Source: Paracoccaceae bacterium
GTDB taxonomy: Bacteria; Pseudomonadota; Alphaproteobacteria; Rhodobacterales; Rhodobacteraceae
NCBI GenBank assembly: GCA_021648025.1
Contig: JAKITO010000001.1
Coordinates: 1-64,000 of the forward strand
Length of the DNA: 64,000 nt
Reading direction: 5' to 3'
In this document: one piece after another, positions 27,907-36,792 of the stretch
Numbering within the stretch: the first letter of the stretch is position 1
Layout: the number at the start of each line of letters is the position of its first letter
Program-made: the position numbers and the translations under genes
The notes under the pieces: model-generated
What the model was told of the DNA's origin: nothing
The model's database searches: none
What the model saw: only the letters and a program-made list of their open reading frames with translations

Positions 27907-28813
27907 CAGCCCCCGCAGCCATTCCCTTGATGATGTATTTCTCAAGAAAGATTGCAACGATCACCAGCGGCAGGATCGCCGCCGACGACAATGCCGCCAT
28001 CGACCACCAGTTGATGCCTTGTGACCCGGTTTGCGAGGCGACCATGACCGGTAAGGTCGTGGCATTGGTCGATGTCAGCAGGGCGGCAAAGAAATATTCG
28101 TTCCAGCTTAGCACCAGAGACAGGATAAACGCGGCCACCATACCGGGCAGAGCTATGGGCAGGACGATCTGCATGAACGCACCCCAGATACCCAGCCCAT
28201 CGACAAGTGCGGCCTCTTCCAGTTCGATTGGTATGCCCTGGAATTGGTCACGCATAATCCAGATCACGATGGGCAGAACCATCAGCGTATAAAGCAGGAT
28301 CAACCCAATTCGGCTGTCAAGCAGTGCCAGGGATTTGTAGAGAACAAGGAACGGCAAGGCCAGGACAACAGGCGGCAGGATCATTTGGCTGAGAAAGAAA
28401 AACGAGATGTCGGAATTTCTCATGAACCCGAACCGATAGTTGAATCGCGACAGACCGTAAGCGGCCAGTGATCCCAATACCACGGCAAGCAACGACGCAG
28501 AGATCGAGATGATGGTGCTGTTCCAAAAGCGTTTGAGGAATTCTTCGCGGACGGTTGAAACCTCGCCAATCAGTCGCGGCGAGAAACCTATGGCCTCCCA
28601 GCCTTTCCAGCTTGGCGTGAAATCCCACCATGGGATCAGGTTGCCCTTCATGACGTCAGGAGCAAGCTTGAACGATGTTGTGATCGTCCAGAAAATCGGA
28701 AACAGGCAGATCACCGCCCATGTCAAAAGCGCAGTATAGATTGCAATGCGGCTGGTCCACCATTTGGCTTTCACCCGGCGGTCGGATTCGTGGTCTTTGA
28801 AAATTGCATTCAT
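27899..28813 (-). CDS. ABC transporter permease, MalG-type (carbohydrate importer)
   Basis: The 304-aa membrane protein has six hydrophobic segments and the permease EAA loop EEAALVDGLGIWGAFMQIVLPIALPG that docks on the ATPase. It is the second permease of the importer, starting ten bases after the first permease stop. It carries the larger periplasmic loop between helices 1 and 2 found in MalG-like members. Its last codons overlap the kinase gene tail to tail. Confidence 0.9.
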   Translation of the reverse strand: MNAIFKDHESDRRVKAKWWTSRIAIYTALLTWAVICLFPIFWTITTSFKLAPDVMKGNLIPWWDFTPSWKGWEAIGFSPRLIGEVSTVREEFLKRFWNSTIISISASLLAVVLGSLAAYGLSRFNYRFGFMRNSDISFFFLSQMILPPVVLALPFLVLYKSLALLDSRIGLILLYTLMVLPIVIWIMRDQFQGIPIELEEAALVDGLGIWGAFMQIVLPIALPGMVAAFILSLVLSWNEYFFAALLTSTNATTLPVMVASQTGSQGINWWSMAALSSAAILPLVIVAIFLEKYIIKGMAAGAVK

Positions 28814-28823
28814 GTCAGAATAC

Positions 28824-29927
28824 TCATGCGGGCCGCTCCATCCATCGACTGACCAGTTTCAAAAGCACGGTCACAAAGATCACAATCAGAACCAGATAGA
28901 CCATCGCCAGCATTGTCCCGTACCCCACATTTGAACGGTCTCGGTATTCGCGGAAAATAAAGCTGGTGACACTGTCAGTTGCCCCGCCAGGCCCGCCGGA
29001 TGTGACGTTGATAATCACGTCAGCCAGTTTCAGCTTAAAGATAATGCGGATCACGACTGCGGTGACGGAAACCGGCAGCATCAGCGGGAAAATTATTTCC
29101 TTAAAGCTTTGCCAACCGGATGCGCCGTCCACCTTTGAGGCTTCAAGCACCTCACGCGGCAAGGCCTGAAGCCCGGCCAATAACATGATCATCATGAAGG
29201 GAATGAAGGTCCAGGCATCCATCGCCATGATCATGAACCGCGCAATTTCCGGGGTTCCGTAAAAGCTGGGTTCGCCTCCAAATTCGCGGATAAGACGGGA
29301 AACCGGGCCAAAGCGGACCTCGAGCATGGATTTGCCGATCATCCAGGACACCGCCACAGGGCTAAGCATCAAGGGCAACAGGAAAACCACACGAAAGAAT
29401 TTGCGGGCGCGGATTTGCGCATTAAGCAGCAATGCAAGGCCAAAGGCGATCACATATTCCACGCTCACGGCCAGCACATAGTAGACCATGTTCTTTAGGG
29501 CATTCCAGAAAAAGCTGTCATTCCACATCTGGATTGGATTGTCCCAGCCGTTGGGCTGCGGTCCGTTAGGGGACGCAAGGTTCCAGTCGGTGAAAGAGAT
29601 ATACAGCGCGAAAAGCAGAGGAAAGACGACAAGGCTGACCACAAACAGCGTGGCTGGCAACACAAAAAGCGTGCGCTTGCCTTTTTCTCCATTGACGATG
29701 ACCTGTGCGGCGCAAAGGGCAGTGGCCCACGCCATATAGGCGTATAAGATCGGTCGCCAGGTATCAAAGCCGCTGCTGATACGTCCGGTCTGATAGGCGG
29801 TTTGCCAGACTGCCAGCCCCACACATAACAGTGCCGTGCCCCAGACCATCAGCTTGCCAAGACGTTTGCGGCTGTCCGATATTTTGTCGGCAGTCACTGT
29901 GTGAAGAAGGTCGCCCTCAATATTCAT
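28824..29927 (-). CDS. ABC transporter permease, MalF-type (carbohydrate importer)
   Basis: The 367-aa product has about eight hydrophobic segments, including two extra N-terminal helices, and the EAA loop EASKVDGASGWQSFKEIIFPLMLP. MNIEGDLLHTV from the ATG at 29927 is taken as the start; a longer frame from 29984 is possible but adds a non-membrane tail, and neither has a strong ribosome site. It pairs with the downstream MalG-type permease. The 140-bp space to the upstream binding-protein gene contains an attenuator-like hairpin. Confidence 0.88.
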   Translation of the reverse strand: MNIEGDLLHTVTADKISDSRKRLGKLMVWGTALLCVGLAVWQTAYQTGRISSGFDTWRPILYAYMAWATALCAAQVIVNGEKGKRTLFVLPATLFVVSLVVFPLLFALYISFTDWNLASPNGPQPNGWDNPIQMWNDSFFWNALKNMVYYVLAVSVEYVIAFGLALLLNAQIRARKFFRVVFLLPLMLSPVAVSWMIGKSMLEVRFGPVSRLIREFGGEPSFYGTPEIARFMIMAMDAWTFIPFMMIMLLAGLQALPREVLEASKVDGASGWQSFKEIIFPLMLPVSVTAVVIRIIFKLKLADVIINVTSGGPGGATDSVTSFIFREYRDRSNVGYGTMLAMVYLVLIVIFVTVLLKLVSRWMERPA

Positions 29928-30011
29928 GAAGCGACATTGGCGGGATGGAAGATGGGCAAAATCATGGAAAGCACGCGAACTCACAGGGTGGATTATTTGT
30001 CGTTAATTTAT

Positions 30012-30044
30012 CGAAAAACAGGCGATGCCAAAGCGCCGCCTGTT
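30012..30044 (-). terminator. Attenuator-like hairpin after the binding-protein gene
   Basis: On the minus strand AACAGGCG and CGCCTGTT (plus coordinates 30037-30044 and 30017-30024) form a perfect eight-base stem followed by a T-run (TTTTTCG). It lies between the solute-binding-protein gene and the permeases. Such a hairpin would let the binding protein be made in excess over the permeases. Confidence 0.65.
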
Positions 30045-30067
30045 CGAAGTTCATGGAAGAATGGCCA

Positions 30068-31693
30068 TCACCCGTTAAGCGATTCTTTGTATACGGCGAT
30101 CTGGCTTTCGCGACCAATCTGATCGGTGATCTTTTCCCAAGCCGCAGCAATCGCGTCCGCTGTTTCCTGAGCCGAACCATACTGACCGGCATAGCCCTTG
30201 GCCAACTCGTCCTCGGCGACGGAATAATATTGGAAGATGCCCGGAATACGAGGCTCGATCGCTGCGTTGGGATGGTTGTAACTGTCAGCGTTAGAGCCGA
30301 GGTAGTCCTCGATATAGGCGCGGTCATAGCCTGCCTCTTCCCACTCATCGAACTGAAAGTGCGAGTTGCGGTAAGGCTGGAACCCCGATGGATAGGCAGA
30401 TGCCCACAGCGAAAGATCCTTGCCGCCAAGGTGGGCCGCAGCAGACCATGCTGCTTTCTTTTTCTTCTCATCGCCTTCGACAGTGGCCATGACGTAAACA
30501 CCCCAGCCGATATAGGCCATGTTCGGTGCTTCGTTTCTGGTGTCTTCCCAGGCGCCGGCCTGTGCGTTATAGACACGGTCCGAGGCAGGGTTGATACCAA
30601 AGCCCACAACATCACCGACAACAGATGTGTCGGATGTGCGCGCGCTTGAACCCACGTCGCCCCACCACATCAGCATCGAACCGGTGCCCGCAAGGAACTG
30701 TTGGAACGCGGTTGTGCCGGGATCCGCGTTGATCTGGTCGGTGGGATAGGCGCCCGCTTCGATCAGGTCCATTACGTCCTGGATGGCCTGGACCCAGGCC
30801 GGGTTGTTGACCATTGGCTTCATTGTGTCCACCTCAAACAACCATGCCGGGCTGTTTGGGTGCTTGGCATAGGCTGCCGCGCGGTTCTCAAGAAAGTAGA
30901 AGCCAAAGCCACCCCAGCCTTTGAGCGGATCAAGATAGCCATGTGCAGGAAGCCCGGTAAGCGGGTCTTCCTTGCCAACCAGATCCTTGGATATCTCGTT
31001 GATCTCCTGCCAGGTGGTGGGCACATCGCGCCCGGTGACCGAACCTTCGCCAAAATAATCCTTGCGATAGGCAAATGTGTGGCAATCGCCGTCGATAGAG
31101 ACGCGGTAGGTTTTTCCACCCCAGGTGCCGACCGGTGCTTTTAGGTAATCGACATAGTCGTCCATGTCGATTTGTTCTTTGACCCATTCGGGCATCTCCG
31201 AGGCCAGACCCTTGCCAAGCACATCACCCTCAAAAGGGGCGCCCATTTCGATGATGTCAAAATCAACGGTGCCAGTGGCGATAGATTGCTGAAGTCGCGC
31301 GTTATAGTCGGCTTGGGCCAGGTCGATCCATTTGATCTTGGCGCCTGTATAGGCCTCCCATGGCTTCAAAAACCCGCGAAACAGGAAATTGTGCAGGTTT
31401 TGGTTGTTCAGCCCCATAAAGGTCAGCTCGACCCCGGCGAACTCACCCTCGGTGACATTGCCTTTGGTGGCACCCAGGCACATTTCGCCGACTTTTTGCC
31501 AATCGCTGTCGGTTGGCGAACCCGCACCGACGCCCGGAATTTTCAGAATCTCAGCGCGCACATTGCCATGTCCGCCTGCCATGGCAGTTTTGGGCATCAT
31601 TGCCACAGCCCCAAGTGCAGCAGAGCCTTTTAGCATTTGACGCCGGTTCATTTTCTGAGCGGCCTTGATATAATTATACAGTTCGACTTTCAT
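30068..31693 (-). CDS. ABC transporter substrate-binding protein, family 1, Tat-exported
   Basis: The 541-aa product has a twin-arginine signal: NRRQMLKGSAALGAVAMM near 16-33, followed by PKTAMAGG, where cleavage is likely. The mature part resembles large family-1 carbohydrate-binding proteins. The ATG at 31693 follows GGGAGGA closely; a TTG at 31744 is rejected. The gene is first in the operon with the two permeases and divergent from the ATPase gene. Tat export of a periplasmic sugar-binding protein suggests folding before export. Confidence 0.9.
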   Translation of the reverse strand: MKVELYNYIKAAQKMNRRQMLKGSAALGAVAMMPKTAMAGGHGNVRAEILKIPGVGAGSPTDSDWQKVGEMCLGATKGNVTEGEFAGVELTFMGLNNQNLHNFLFRGFLKPWEAYTGAKIKWIDLAQADYNARLQQSIATGTVDFDIIEMGAPFEGDVLGKGLASEMPEWVKEQIDMDDYVDYLKAPVGTWGGKTYRVSIDGDCHTFAYRKDYFGEGSVTGRDVPTTWQEINEISKDLVGKEDPLTGLPAHGYLDPLKGWGGFGFYFLENRAAAYAKHPNSPAWLFEVDTMKPMVNNPAWVQAIQDVMDLIEAGAYPTDQINADPGTTAFQQFLAGTGSMLMWWGDVGSSARTSDTSVVGDVVGFGINPASDRVYNAQAGAWEDTRNEAPNMAYIGWGVYVMATVEGDEKKKKAAWSAAAHLGGKDLSLWASAYPSGFQPYRNSHFQFDEWEEAGYDRAYIEDYLGSNADSYNHPNAAIEPRIPGIFQYYSVAEDELAKGYAGQYGSAQETADAIAAAWEKITDQIGRESQIAVYKESLNG

Positions 31694-31805
31694 GTGATTC
31701 CTCCCGAGAACATCTTGATCGACTTTGTGCGGGAAATTTAACAACGCGGAATTCAGACAGGTATTTGAATGTACCGCATGCTTTTGGCTCCCCTACCAGA
31801 GGTTC

Positions 31806-31836
31806 ACTATGATCCAAATTGTTTGTATGTCAACAA
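31806..31836 (-). promoter_or_regulatory. Candidate promoter with overlapping inverted repeat for the importer operon
   Basis: On the minus strand TTGACA (31828-31833) and CATAGT (31806-31811) are separated by 16 bases, fitting a sigma-70 promoter for the binding-protein operon. An inverted repeat TTGTT (31819-31823) / AACAA (31832-31836) overlaps the -35 box and could be a repressor site. No regulator gene lies in the cluster. Confidence 0.45.
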
Positions 31837-31905
31837 AAACGCGAGTTGGGCGTGGACAGGGTAAATTGGTTTGTCTAGCATCACAGTTCGGGGAGGCGTC
31901 GTAGA

Positions 31906-32949
31906 ATGGTAAACGTCAAGATAAACGAAGTTCGCAAGTCTTATGGTGACTTGGAAGTGATCCATGGGGTGAATATTGATATTGCGGACGGCGAGTTCGT
32001 GGCATTGGTCGGACCGTCCGGTTGTGGCAAATCCACACTGTTGCGAATGATCGCCGGGTTAGAGCCTATCGACAGCGGCACCATTGCCATCGGCGAGCGT
32101 GTGGTGAACAATCTGCCCCCCTCTGAACGCGATATTGCGATGGTGTTTCAGACTTACGCTTTGTACCCGCATAAATCAGTAGCCGAAAACATGGGCTTTG
32201 CGCTGAAGGTCGCCAAGGTGAGCAAACCCGAAATCAATCGACGGGTGAAGGAAGCCGCCGAGATTCTGGGCCTGACTGAATACCTTGACCGCAAGCCGCG
32301 GCATCTGTCTGGCGGCCAACGCCAGCGTGTTGCGATGGGGCGGGCCATTGTCCGTGATCCACAGGTGTTCTTGTTTGATGAACCATTGTCCAACCTTGAC
32401 GCAAAGCTGCGCATTCAGATGCGCTCTGAGATCAAGGAACTGCATCAACGCCTGAAGACCACGACGGTCTTTGTCACCCATGACCAGATCGAGGCGATGA
32501 CACTGGCGGACCGGATTGTGGTGATGCAGGGCGGTAGCATAGAACAGATCGGCACTCCGCTGGATCTTTATGACAACCCGACCAATGAATTTGTCGCAAC
32601 ATTCATCGGCGCCCCATCAATGAACTTGCTTGACGCCACGCTGTCGGATGGAAAAGTGAAGGTTGGCGGTCAACTGTTTGATGGGCCAAATGGCCCAGAT
32701 AGCACTGGCAAGGTCAGGCTTGGTGTGCGGCCAGAGCATCTGATATTGTCTGAGGATGGCCTGCCGATGCAGGTCAAGGTCGCAGAGCCAACGGGGGCGG
32801 AAACCATGGTTTTCCTGCGCTTTGAGGGCCAGGATGTCACCGCTGTTTTTCGGGAACGCCATACCTTTGAGAGTGGGCAGACGATCCATCTCAAGCCTGA
32901 TCCGGACCACCTGCATGTTTTTGATGCCGAAACCGGCGCACGACTGTAA
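31906..32949 (+). CDS. ABC transporter ATP-binding protein, UgpC/MalK type
   Basis: The 347-aa ATPase has Walker A GPSGCGKST at 36-44, the Q-loop MVFQTYALYPHKSV, signature LSGGQ at 134-138, Walker B FLFDEP at 155-160, the D-loop SNLDAKLR and the switch histidine in FVTHDQ. A C-terminal TOBE/regulatory region runs from about 235 to the end, as in MalK and UgpC. It energises the importer encoded by the divergent operon. Shared UgpC-type ATPases may also serve other importers. Confidence 0.93.
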   Translation: MVNVKINEVRKSYGDLEVIHGVNIDIADGEFVALVGPSGCGKSTLLRMIAGLEPIDSGTIAIGERVVNNLPPSERDIAMVFQTYALYPHKSVAENMGFALKVAKVSKPEINRRVKEAAEILGLTEYLDRKPRHLSGGQRQRVAMGRAIVRDPQVFLFDEPLSNLDAKLRIQMRSEIKELHQRLKTTTVFVTHDQIEAMTLADRIVVMQGGSIEQIGTPLDLYDNPTNEFVATFIGAPSMNLLDATLSDGKVKVGGQLFDGPNGPDSTGKVRLGVRPEHLILSEDGLPMQVKVAEPTGAETMVFLRFEGQDVTAVFRERHTFESGQTIHLKPDPDHLHVFDAETGARL

Positions 32950-33021
32950 CACCAGACCGCCCTGTTGGATGGCATGGATTACCAAGACATTCCTGGGCGG
33001 ATCAACAATATGAATTGAACA

Positions 33022-33045
33022 GGGTCGCGACCTTTGTCGCGACCC
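33022..33045. terminator. Perfect ten-base hairpin between ugpC-like and mmsA genes
   Basis: GGGTCGCGAC (33022-33031) pairs perfectly with GTCGCGACCC (33036-33045) around a CTTT loop. It sits midway in the 120-bp space between two converging genes. There is no strong T-run on either side, so termination is likely but not certain. Confidence 0.65.
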
Positions 33046-33069
33046 GTCATGTTTGCATTCCCGGGTGTG

Positions 33070-34569
33070 TCAGTCCATCGACTTGAAGTTGAACTCGCCG
33101 CCTTCTTTGATGCCTGACGGCCAGCGTGCCGTCACGGTTTTGGTGCGGGTGTAAAATTTGAACGAATCCGTACCATGCTGGTTCAGATCGCCAAACACCG
33201 ACTTTTTCCAGCCGCCAAAGGTGTGATAGGCCAGCGGCACAGGGATTGGCACGTTGATGCCGACCATGCCGATGTTGACGCGGGATGCAAAATCGCGTGC
33301 GGTGTCGCCGTCGCGGGTAAAGATCGCCGTGCCGTTGCCGTATTCATGGTCCATCGCCAGCCCCAGCGCCTCTTCATAAGATTGTGCGCGCACGGTGCAT
33401 AACACCGGGCCAAAGATCTCGGTCTTATAGATGTCCATATCCTTGGTGACCTTGTCAAACAGATGCGCCCCGACAAAGAAACCGTCCTCATAGCCCTGCA
33501 ATTTGAAATCGCGATTGTCGACAACCAGATCGGCGCCCTGTTCAATGCCGGATTCAATCAGCCCAAGAATGCGTTCCTTGGCCTCTCGCGTCACCACGGG
33601 ACCAAAATCAACATCATCGCCGTCGGTGTACGGGGCCACGCGCAGCTTCTCCATGCGCGGCACCAGCTTTTCAATCATCCGGTCGGCGGTATCATCCCCC
33701 ACCGGCACCGCCACCGAAACCGCCATGCACCGTTCGCCGGCCGCGCCAAAACTTGACCCGATCAGCGCATCCGCCACCTGGTCCATATCCGCGTCGGGCA
33801 TGATGATCATGTGGTTCTTGGCCCCGCCAAAACATTGCGCCCGTTTGCCGTTGGCCGTCGCACGCGCATAGATATACTGGGCAATCGGGGTGGACCCGAC
33901 AAACGAAACCCCCTGAATGGTGTCATTGTCCAGCAAGGCATCAACCGCAACCTTATCGCCATTCACCACCTGGAACACGCCCGCAGGCAGGCCCGCCTCG
34001 TGAAACAGCTCTCCCAGCATGTGGGGCAGGGACGGGTCGCGCTCGCTTGGCTTCAGGATCACCGAATTGCCACAGGCCAATGCCGGACCCACATGCCAAA
34101 GCGGCATCATCGCCGGAAAGTTGAACGGCATGATCGCCGCAACCACGCCCAACGGCTGTTTCATGGAATACATGTCGATGCCGGGACCGGCACTGTCGGT
34201 ATATTCACCCTTCAGCAATTGCGGCGCGCCGATGCAATATTCGATCACTTCCAACCCGCGCTGAATGTCGCCTTTGGCGTCGGGGATGGTTTTGCCATGC
34301 TCGCGGCTCAGTGCCTCGGCCAGCTTGTCCATGTCGCGGTTGAGCAATCCAACCATCGCCATCATCACCCGCGCGCGTTTCTGCGGGTTGGTGGCCCCCC
34401 AGGCAACCTGTGCCTTGGCGGCATCAGCCACAACCGCGTCAATCTCAGCCGCCGAAGCCAGCGGAACCCGCGCCTGAACCTCGCCCGTGGCCGGGTTGAA
34501 AACATCGCCAAAGCGACCGGATGTGCCTTTGACGTCGCCGCCATTGATATAATGCGCCAGTTCCAACAT
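33070..34569 (-). CDS. mmsA: CoA-acylating methylmalonate-semialdehyde dehydrogenase
   Basis: The 499-aa product belongs to the MmsA branch of aldehyde dehydrogenases: AAIMPFNFPAMMPLWHVGPA near 144-163, CFGGAKNHMIIMPDAD near 246-261, and catalytic C281 in GAAGERCMAVS, lacking the general-base glutamate typical of hydrolytic ALDHs. It converts methylmalonate semialdehyde to propionyl-CoA in valine catabolism, and malonate semialdehyde to acetyl-CoA. The ATG at 34569 follows AGGAGA; the longer TTG frame to 34659 overlaps the divergent promoter and is rejected. It is probably controlled by the divergent LysR protein. Confidence 0.94.
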   Translation of the reverse strand: MLELAHYINGGDVKGTSGRFGDVFNPATGEVQARVPLASAAEIDAVVADAAKAQVAWGATNPQKRARVMMAMVGLLNRDMDKLAEALSREHGKTIPDAKGDIQRGLEVIEYCIGAPQLLKGEYTDSAGPGIDMYSMKQPLGVVAAIMPFNFPAMMPLWHVGPALACGNSVILKPSERDPSLPHMLGELFHEAGLPAGVFQVVNGDKVAVDALLDNDTIQGVSFVGSTPIAQYIYARATANGKRAQCFGGAKNHMIIMPDADMDQVADALIGSSFGAAGERCMAVSVAVPVGDDTADRMIEKLVPRMEKLRVAPYTDGDDVDFGPVVTREAKERILGLIESGIEQGADLVVDNRDFKLQGYEDGFFVGAHLFDKVTKDMDIYKTEIFGPVLCTVRAQSYEEALGLAMDHEYGNGTAIFTRDGDTARDFASRVNIGMVGINVPIPVPLAYHTFGGWKKSVFGDLNQHGTDSFKFYTRTKTVTARWPSGIKEGGEFNFKSMD

Positions 34570-34603
34570 TTTTCTCTCCTGATGAATTTGCCTCAAGATA
34601 GGC

Positions 34604-34659
34604 TTGCATAAATCCCTTGAACAGAGGCAATATCCCAAACAGGCTTTGCATAAATGCAA
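34604..34659. promoter_or_regulatory. LysR-type operator: palindrome plus direct repeat in the mmsA/lysR intergenic region
   Basis: TTGCATAAATGCAA (34646-34659) is a near-perfect palindrome of the T-N11-A class. The half TTGCATAAAT recurs at 34604-34613, exactly 42 bp away, about four helical turns. This matches the recognition-plus-activation site layout of LysR regulators and lies between the two divergent starts. Confidence 0.7.
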
Positions 34660-34672
34660 GACGGGGGCGCGG

Positions 34673-35575
34673 ATGGACCCGCAATGGGATGATATGAAGG
34701 TATTTCTGGCGGTGGCCCGTCAGCAAAGCCTGTCAGGCGCAGGTCGGGTTCTGAAAATGGACCCGGCCACCGTTGGGCGGCGTATTTCCCGGCTGGAGTC
34801 AGCGGTCAAAGCGCCATTATTCCTGAAATCACCGCAAGGCTACCGTCTAAGTGCGGCCGGCGAGCGGATGTTGGGCCACGCCGAACAGGCCGAGGACGCG
34901 ATGCGCGGCGCGCGCGATGCCATGCAAGGCACCAGCGAGGGGCTTTCGGGGCAGATCAGGATCGGCGCACCGGATGGCAGTGCCAATTACCTGCTACCTC
35001 AGGTCTGCGCGCGGATCGCCGACGAAAACCCGGATCTGGATATTCAGATCGTGGCGTTGCCGCGGGTGATCAACCTGTCGCAACGCGAGGCGGATATGGC
35101 GGTGACGGTCAGCCAGCCAATCGCGGGCCAGCTTCTGGTGCAGAAGATCAGTGATTATCGCCTGCATCTGGTGGCTTCCGAGGGGTATCTGGCGGCAAAC
35201 GGTCCGGTAGAAACCTTGAATGATCTCAAGGGCAAGCGGTTGATCGGCTATATTCCCGACATGATCTTTGATGAAGAACTGGATTACCTGACCGGGTTGG
35301 GGGTATCGCGGGTTCAACTGGCGTCAAACTCGGTTGCGGTGCAACTAAAAATGCTGGCGCAGGGGGCGGGTATCGGGGTGGCGCATGATTTCACGCTGCC
35401 TGCTCATCCTGGATTGCGCAAGGTTCTGGTGGATCAGTTCAGCCTTTTGCGGGGGTTCTATCTTGTGCGTCATCAGGGCGATCAGCGCTCGGCGCGGATG
35501 AACCGGTTTGCCGACGCACTTTGCGCAGGGGTGCGCGAAGAGGTGCTATTGCTGGAGCGTGTCGCGTCAAATTGA
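34673..35575 (+). CDS. LysR-family transcriptional regulator (probable mmsA regulator)
   Basis: The 300-aa product has the N-terminal winged HTH DDMKVFLAVARQQSLSGAGRV with the recognition helix PATVGRRISRLE, then a periplasmic-binding-like effector domain from about 95. The ATG at 34673 gives the normal MDPQWDDMKVFL start; the frame from 34604 would run through the operator. It is divergent from mmsA with 103 bp between starts. The effector is unknown. Confidence 0.88.
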   Translation: MDPQWDDMKVFLAVARQQSLSGAGRVLKMDPATVGRRISRLESAVKAPLFLKSPQGYRLSAAGERMLGHAEQAEDAMRGARDAMQGTSEGLSGQIRIGAPDGSANYLLPQVCARIADENPDLDIQIVALPRVINLSQREADMAVTVSQPIAGQLLVQKISDYRLHLVASEGYLAANGPVETLNDLKGKRLIGYIPDMIFDEELDYLTGLGVSRVQLASNSVAVQLKMLAQGAGIGVAHDFTLPAHPGLRKVLVDQFSLLRGFYLVRHQGDQRSARMNRFADALCAGVREEVLLLERVASN

Positions 35576-35697
35576 ATTGATCGGGATGAATGCAGCAAAT
35601 CCGCTCAATGCGATCGCCCGGGAAAGCGCGACTTGACTTGACGCGATATTGCGGCAACCTTTGAGCAATTGAAAGATTATTGCCGAAGGGTCACCGA

Positions 35698-36135
35698 ATG
35701 CTGGTTCATCAAATACTGAAATCCAAGTCCAGTCAGGGGGTCCTGACGGTTGAATCGACCGCGCTTGTGTCGCAAGCCGCCGAAATACTGGCGAAAAACA
35801 AGATCGGATCTGTTGTTGTTTCCGACGACGGCGGCAAATCAGCTGCGGGAATCCTGTCTGAACGTGACATTGTCCGGGAACTTGCGGCGAATGGATCGGG
35901 CTGTCTGACCAAGCCGGTCAGCGCCTATATGACCCGCGATCTGGTGACCACCACTTCGCAGGCGTCGGTGCAAGAGGTGCTGTCGCAAATGACCGAAGGC
36001 CGGTTCCGGCATATGCCGATTGTCGAGGATGGGGTGATGATCGGCCTGGTGACGCTGGGCGATCTGGTCAAGGCGCAATTGTCTGAACTGGCAATGGAAA
36101 AGCAAGCACTTGAAGGCATGATCATGGGGCATTGA
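35698..36135 (+). CDS. CBS-domain pair protein
   Basis: The 145-aa product consists of two CBS motifs: VESTALVSQAAEILAKNKIG followed by SVVVSDDG at about 17-44, and VTTTSQASVQEVLSQMTEGR followed by RHMPIVEDG near 83-111. Stand-alone CBS pairs bind adenosyl compounds and regulate partners that cannot be named here. The ATG at 35698 follows AAGGG; a TTG at 35680 is rejected. Confidence 0.85.
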   Translation: MLVHQILKSKSSQGVLTVESTALVSQAAEILAKNKIGSVVVSDDGGKSAAGILSERDIVRELAANGSGCLTKPVSAYMTRDLVTTTSQASVQEVLSQMTEGRFRHMPIVEDGVMIGLVTLGDLVKAQLSELAMEKQALEGMIMGH

Positions 36136-36218
36136 GGTGGGTTTGACCCGCTCTTGCATTTCCAGGCCCGGTCTGTTTGCATATGCAGCATAATTGACCC
36201 TTTGAGGAGGCTGCACTG

Positions 36219-36713
36219 ATGCGGACCGCACTTTACCCCGGCACGTTTGATCCGATCACATTGGGCCATATCGACATCATCCGGCGTTCTGCGGCGTTGG
36301 TGGACAAGTTGGTGATTGGCGTGGCGATCAACCGCGACAAGGGACCGTTGTTTTCACTGGAAGAGCGGGTAGAGATGATCGAGGCGGAATGTGTCGATCT
36401 GGCAAGTCAGGCCGGGATCGAGATTGTCGTGCATCCGTTTGAAAACCTGCTGATTGATTGCGCCAATGATGTGGGCGCACAGATTATCCTGCGCGGCCTG
36501 CGGGCGGTTGCGGATTTTGAATACGAATATCAGATGGTTGGGATGAACCGGGTGTTGGATGCCTCGGTTGAGACCGTATTCCTGATGGCCGATGCAAAGC
36601 ATCAGGCGATTGCCAGCAAGCTGGTGAAAGAGATCGCGCGGCTGGGCGGGGATGTGTCAAAGTTTGTCACCCCGCTGGTGAATGACGCCCTGAAAGAGCG
36701 GCTTTCTTCTTAA
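36219..36713 (+). CDS. coaD: Phosphopantetheine adenylyltransferase
   Basis: The 164-aa product has the nucleotidyltransferase start YPGTFDPITLGHIDI with the T14LGH17 phosphate motif, ILRGLRAVADFEYE near 88-101, and ETVFLMA near 116-122. It makes dephospho-CoA from pantetheine phosphate and ATP. GAGGAGG lies about ten bases before the ATG. It is probably in its own transcription unit after the CBS gene. Confidence 0.96.
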   Translation: MRTALYPGTFDPITLGHIDIIRRSAALVDKLVIGVAINRDKGPLFSLEERVEMIEAECVDLASQAGIEIVVHPFENLLIDCANDVGAQIILRGLRAVADFEYEYQMVGMNRVLDASVETVFLMADAKHQAIASKLVKEIARLGGDVSKFVTPLVNDALKERLSS

Positions 36714-36792
36714 GGCAGTTCCTGTTAAATTGAGTGCCCGCTGGCGCGTCCACACTGGACAATTGATTGGCGATTGGGGCGGCGATTTCGTT

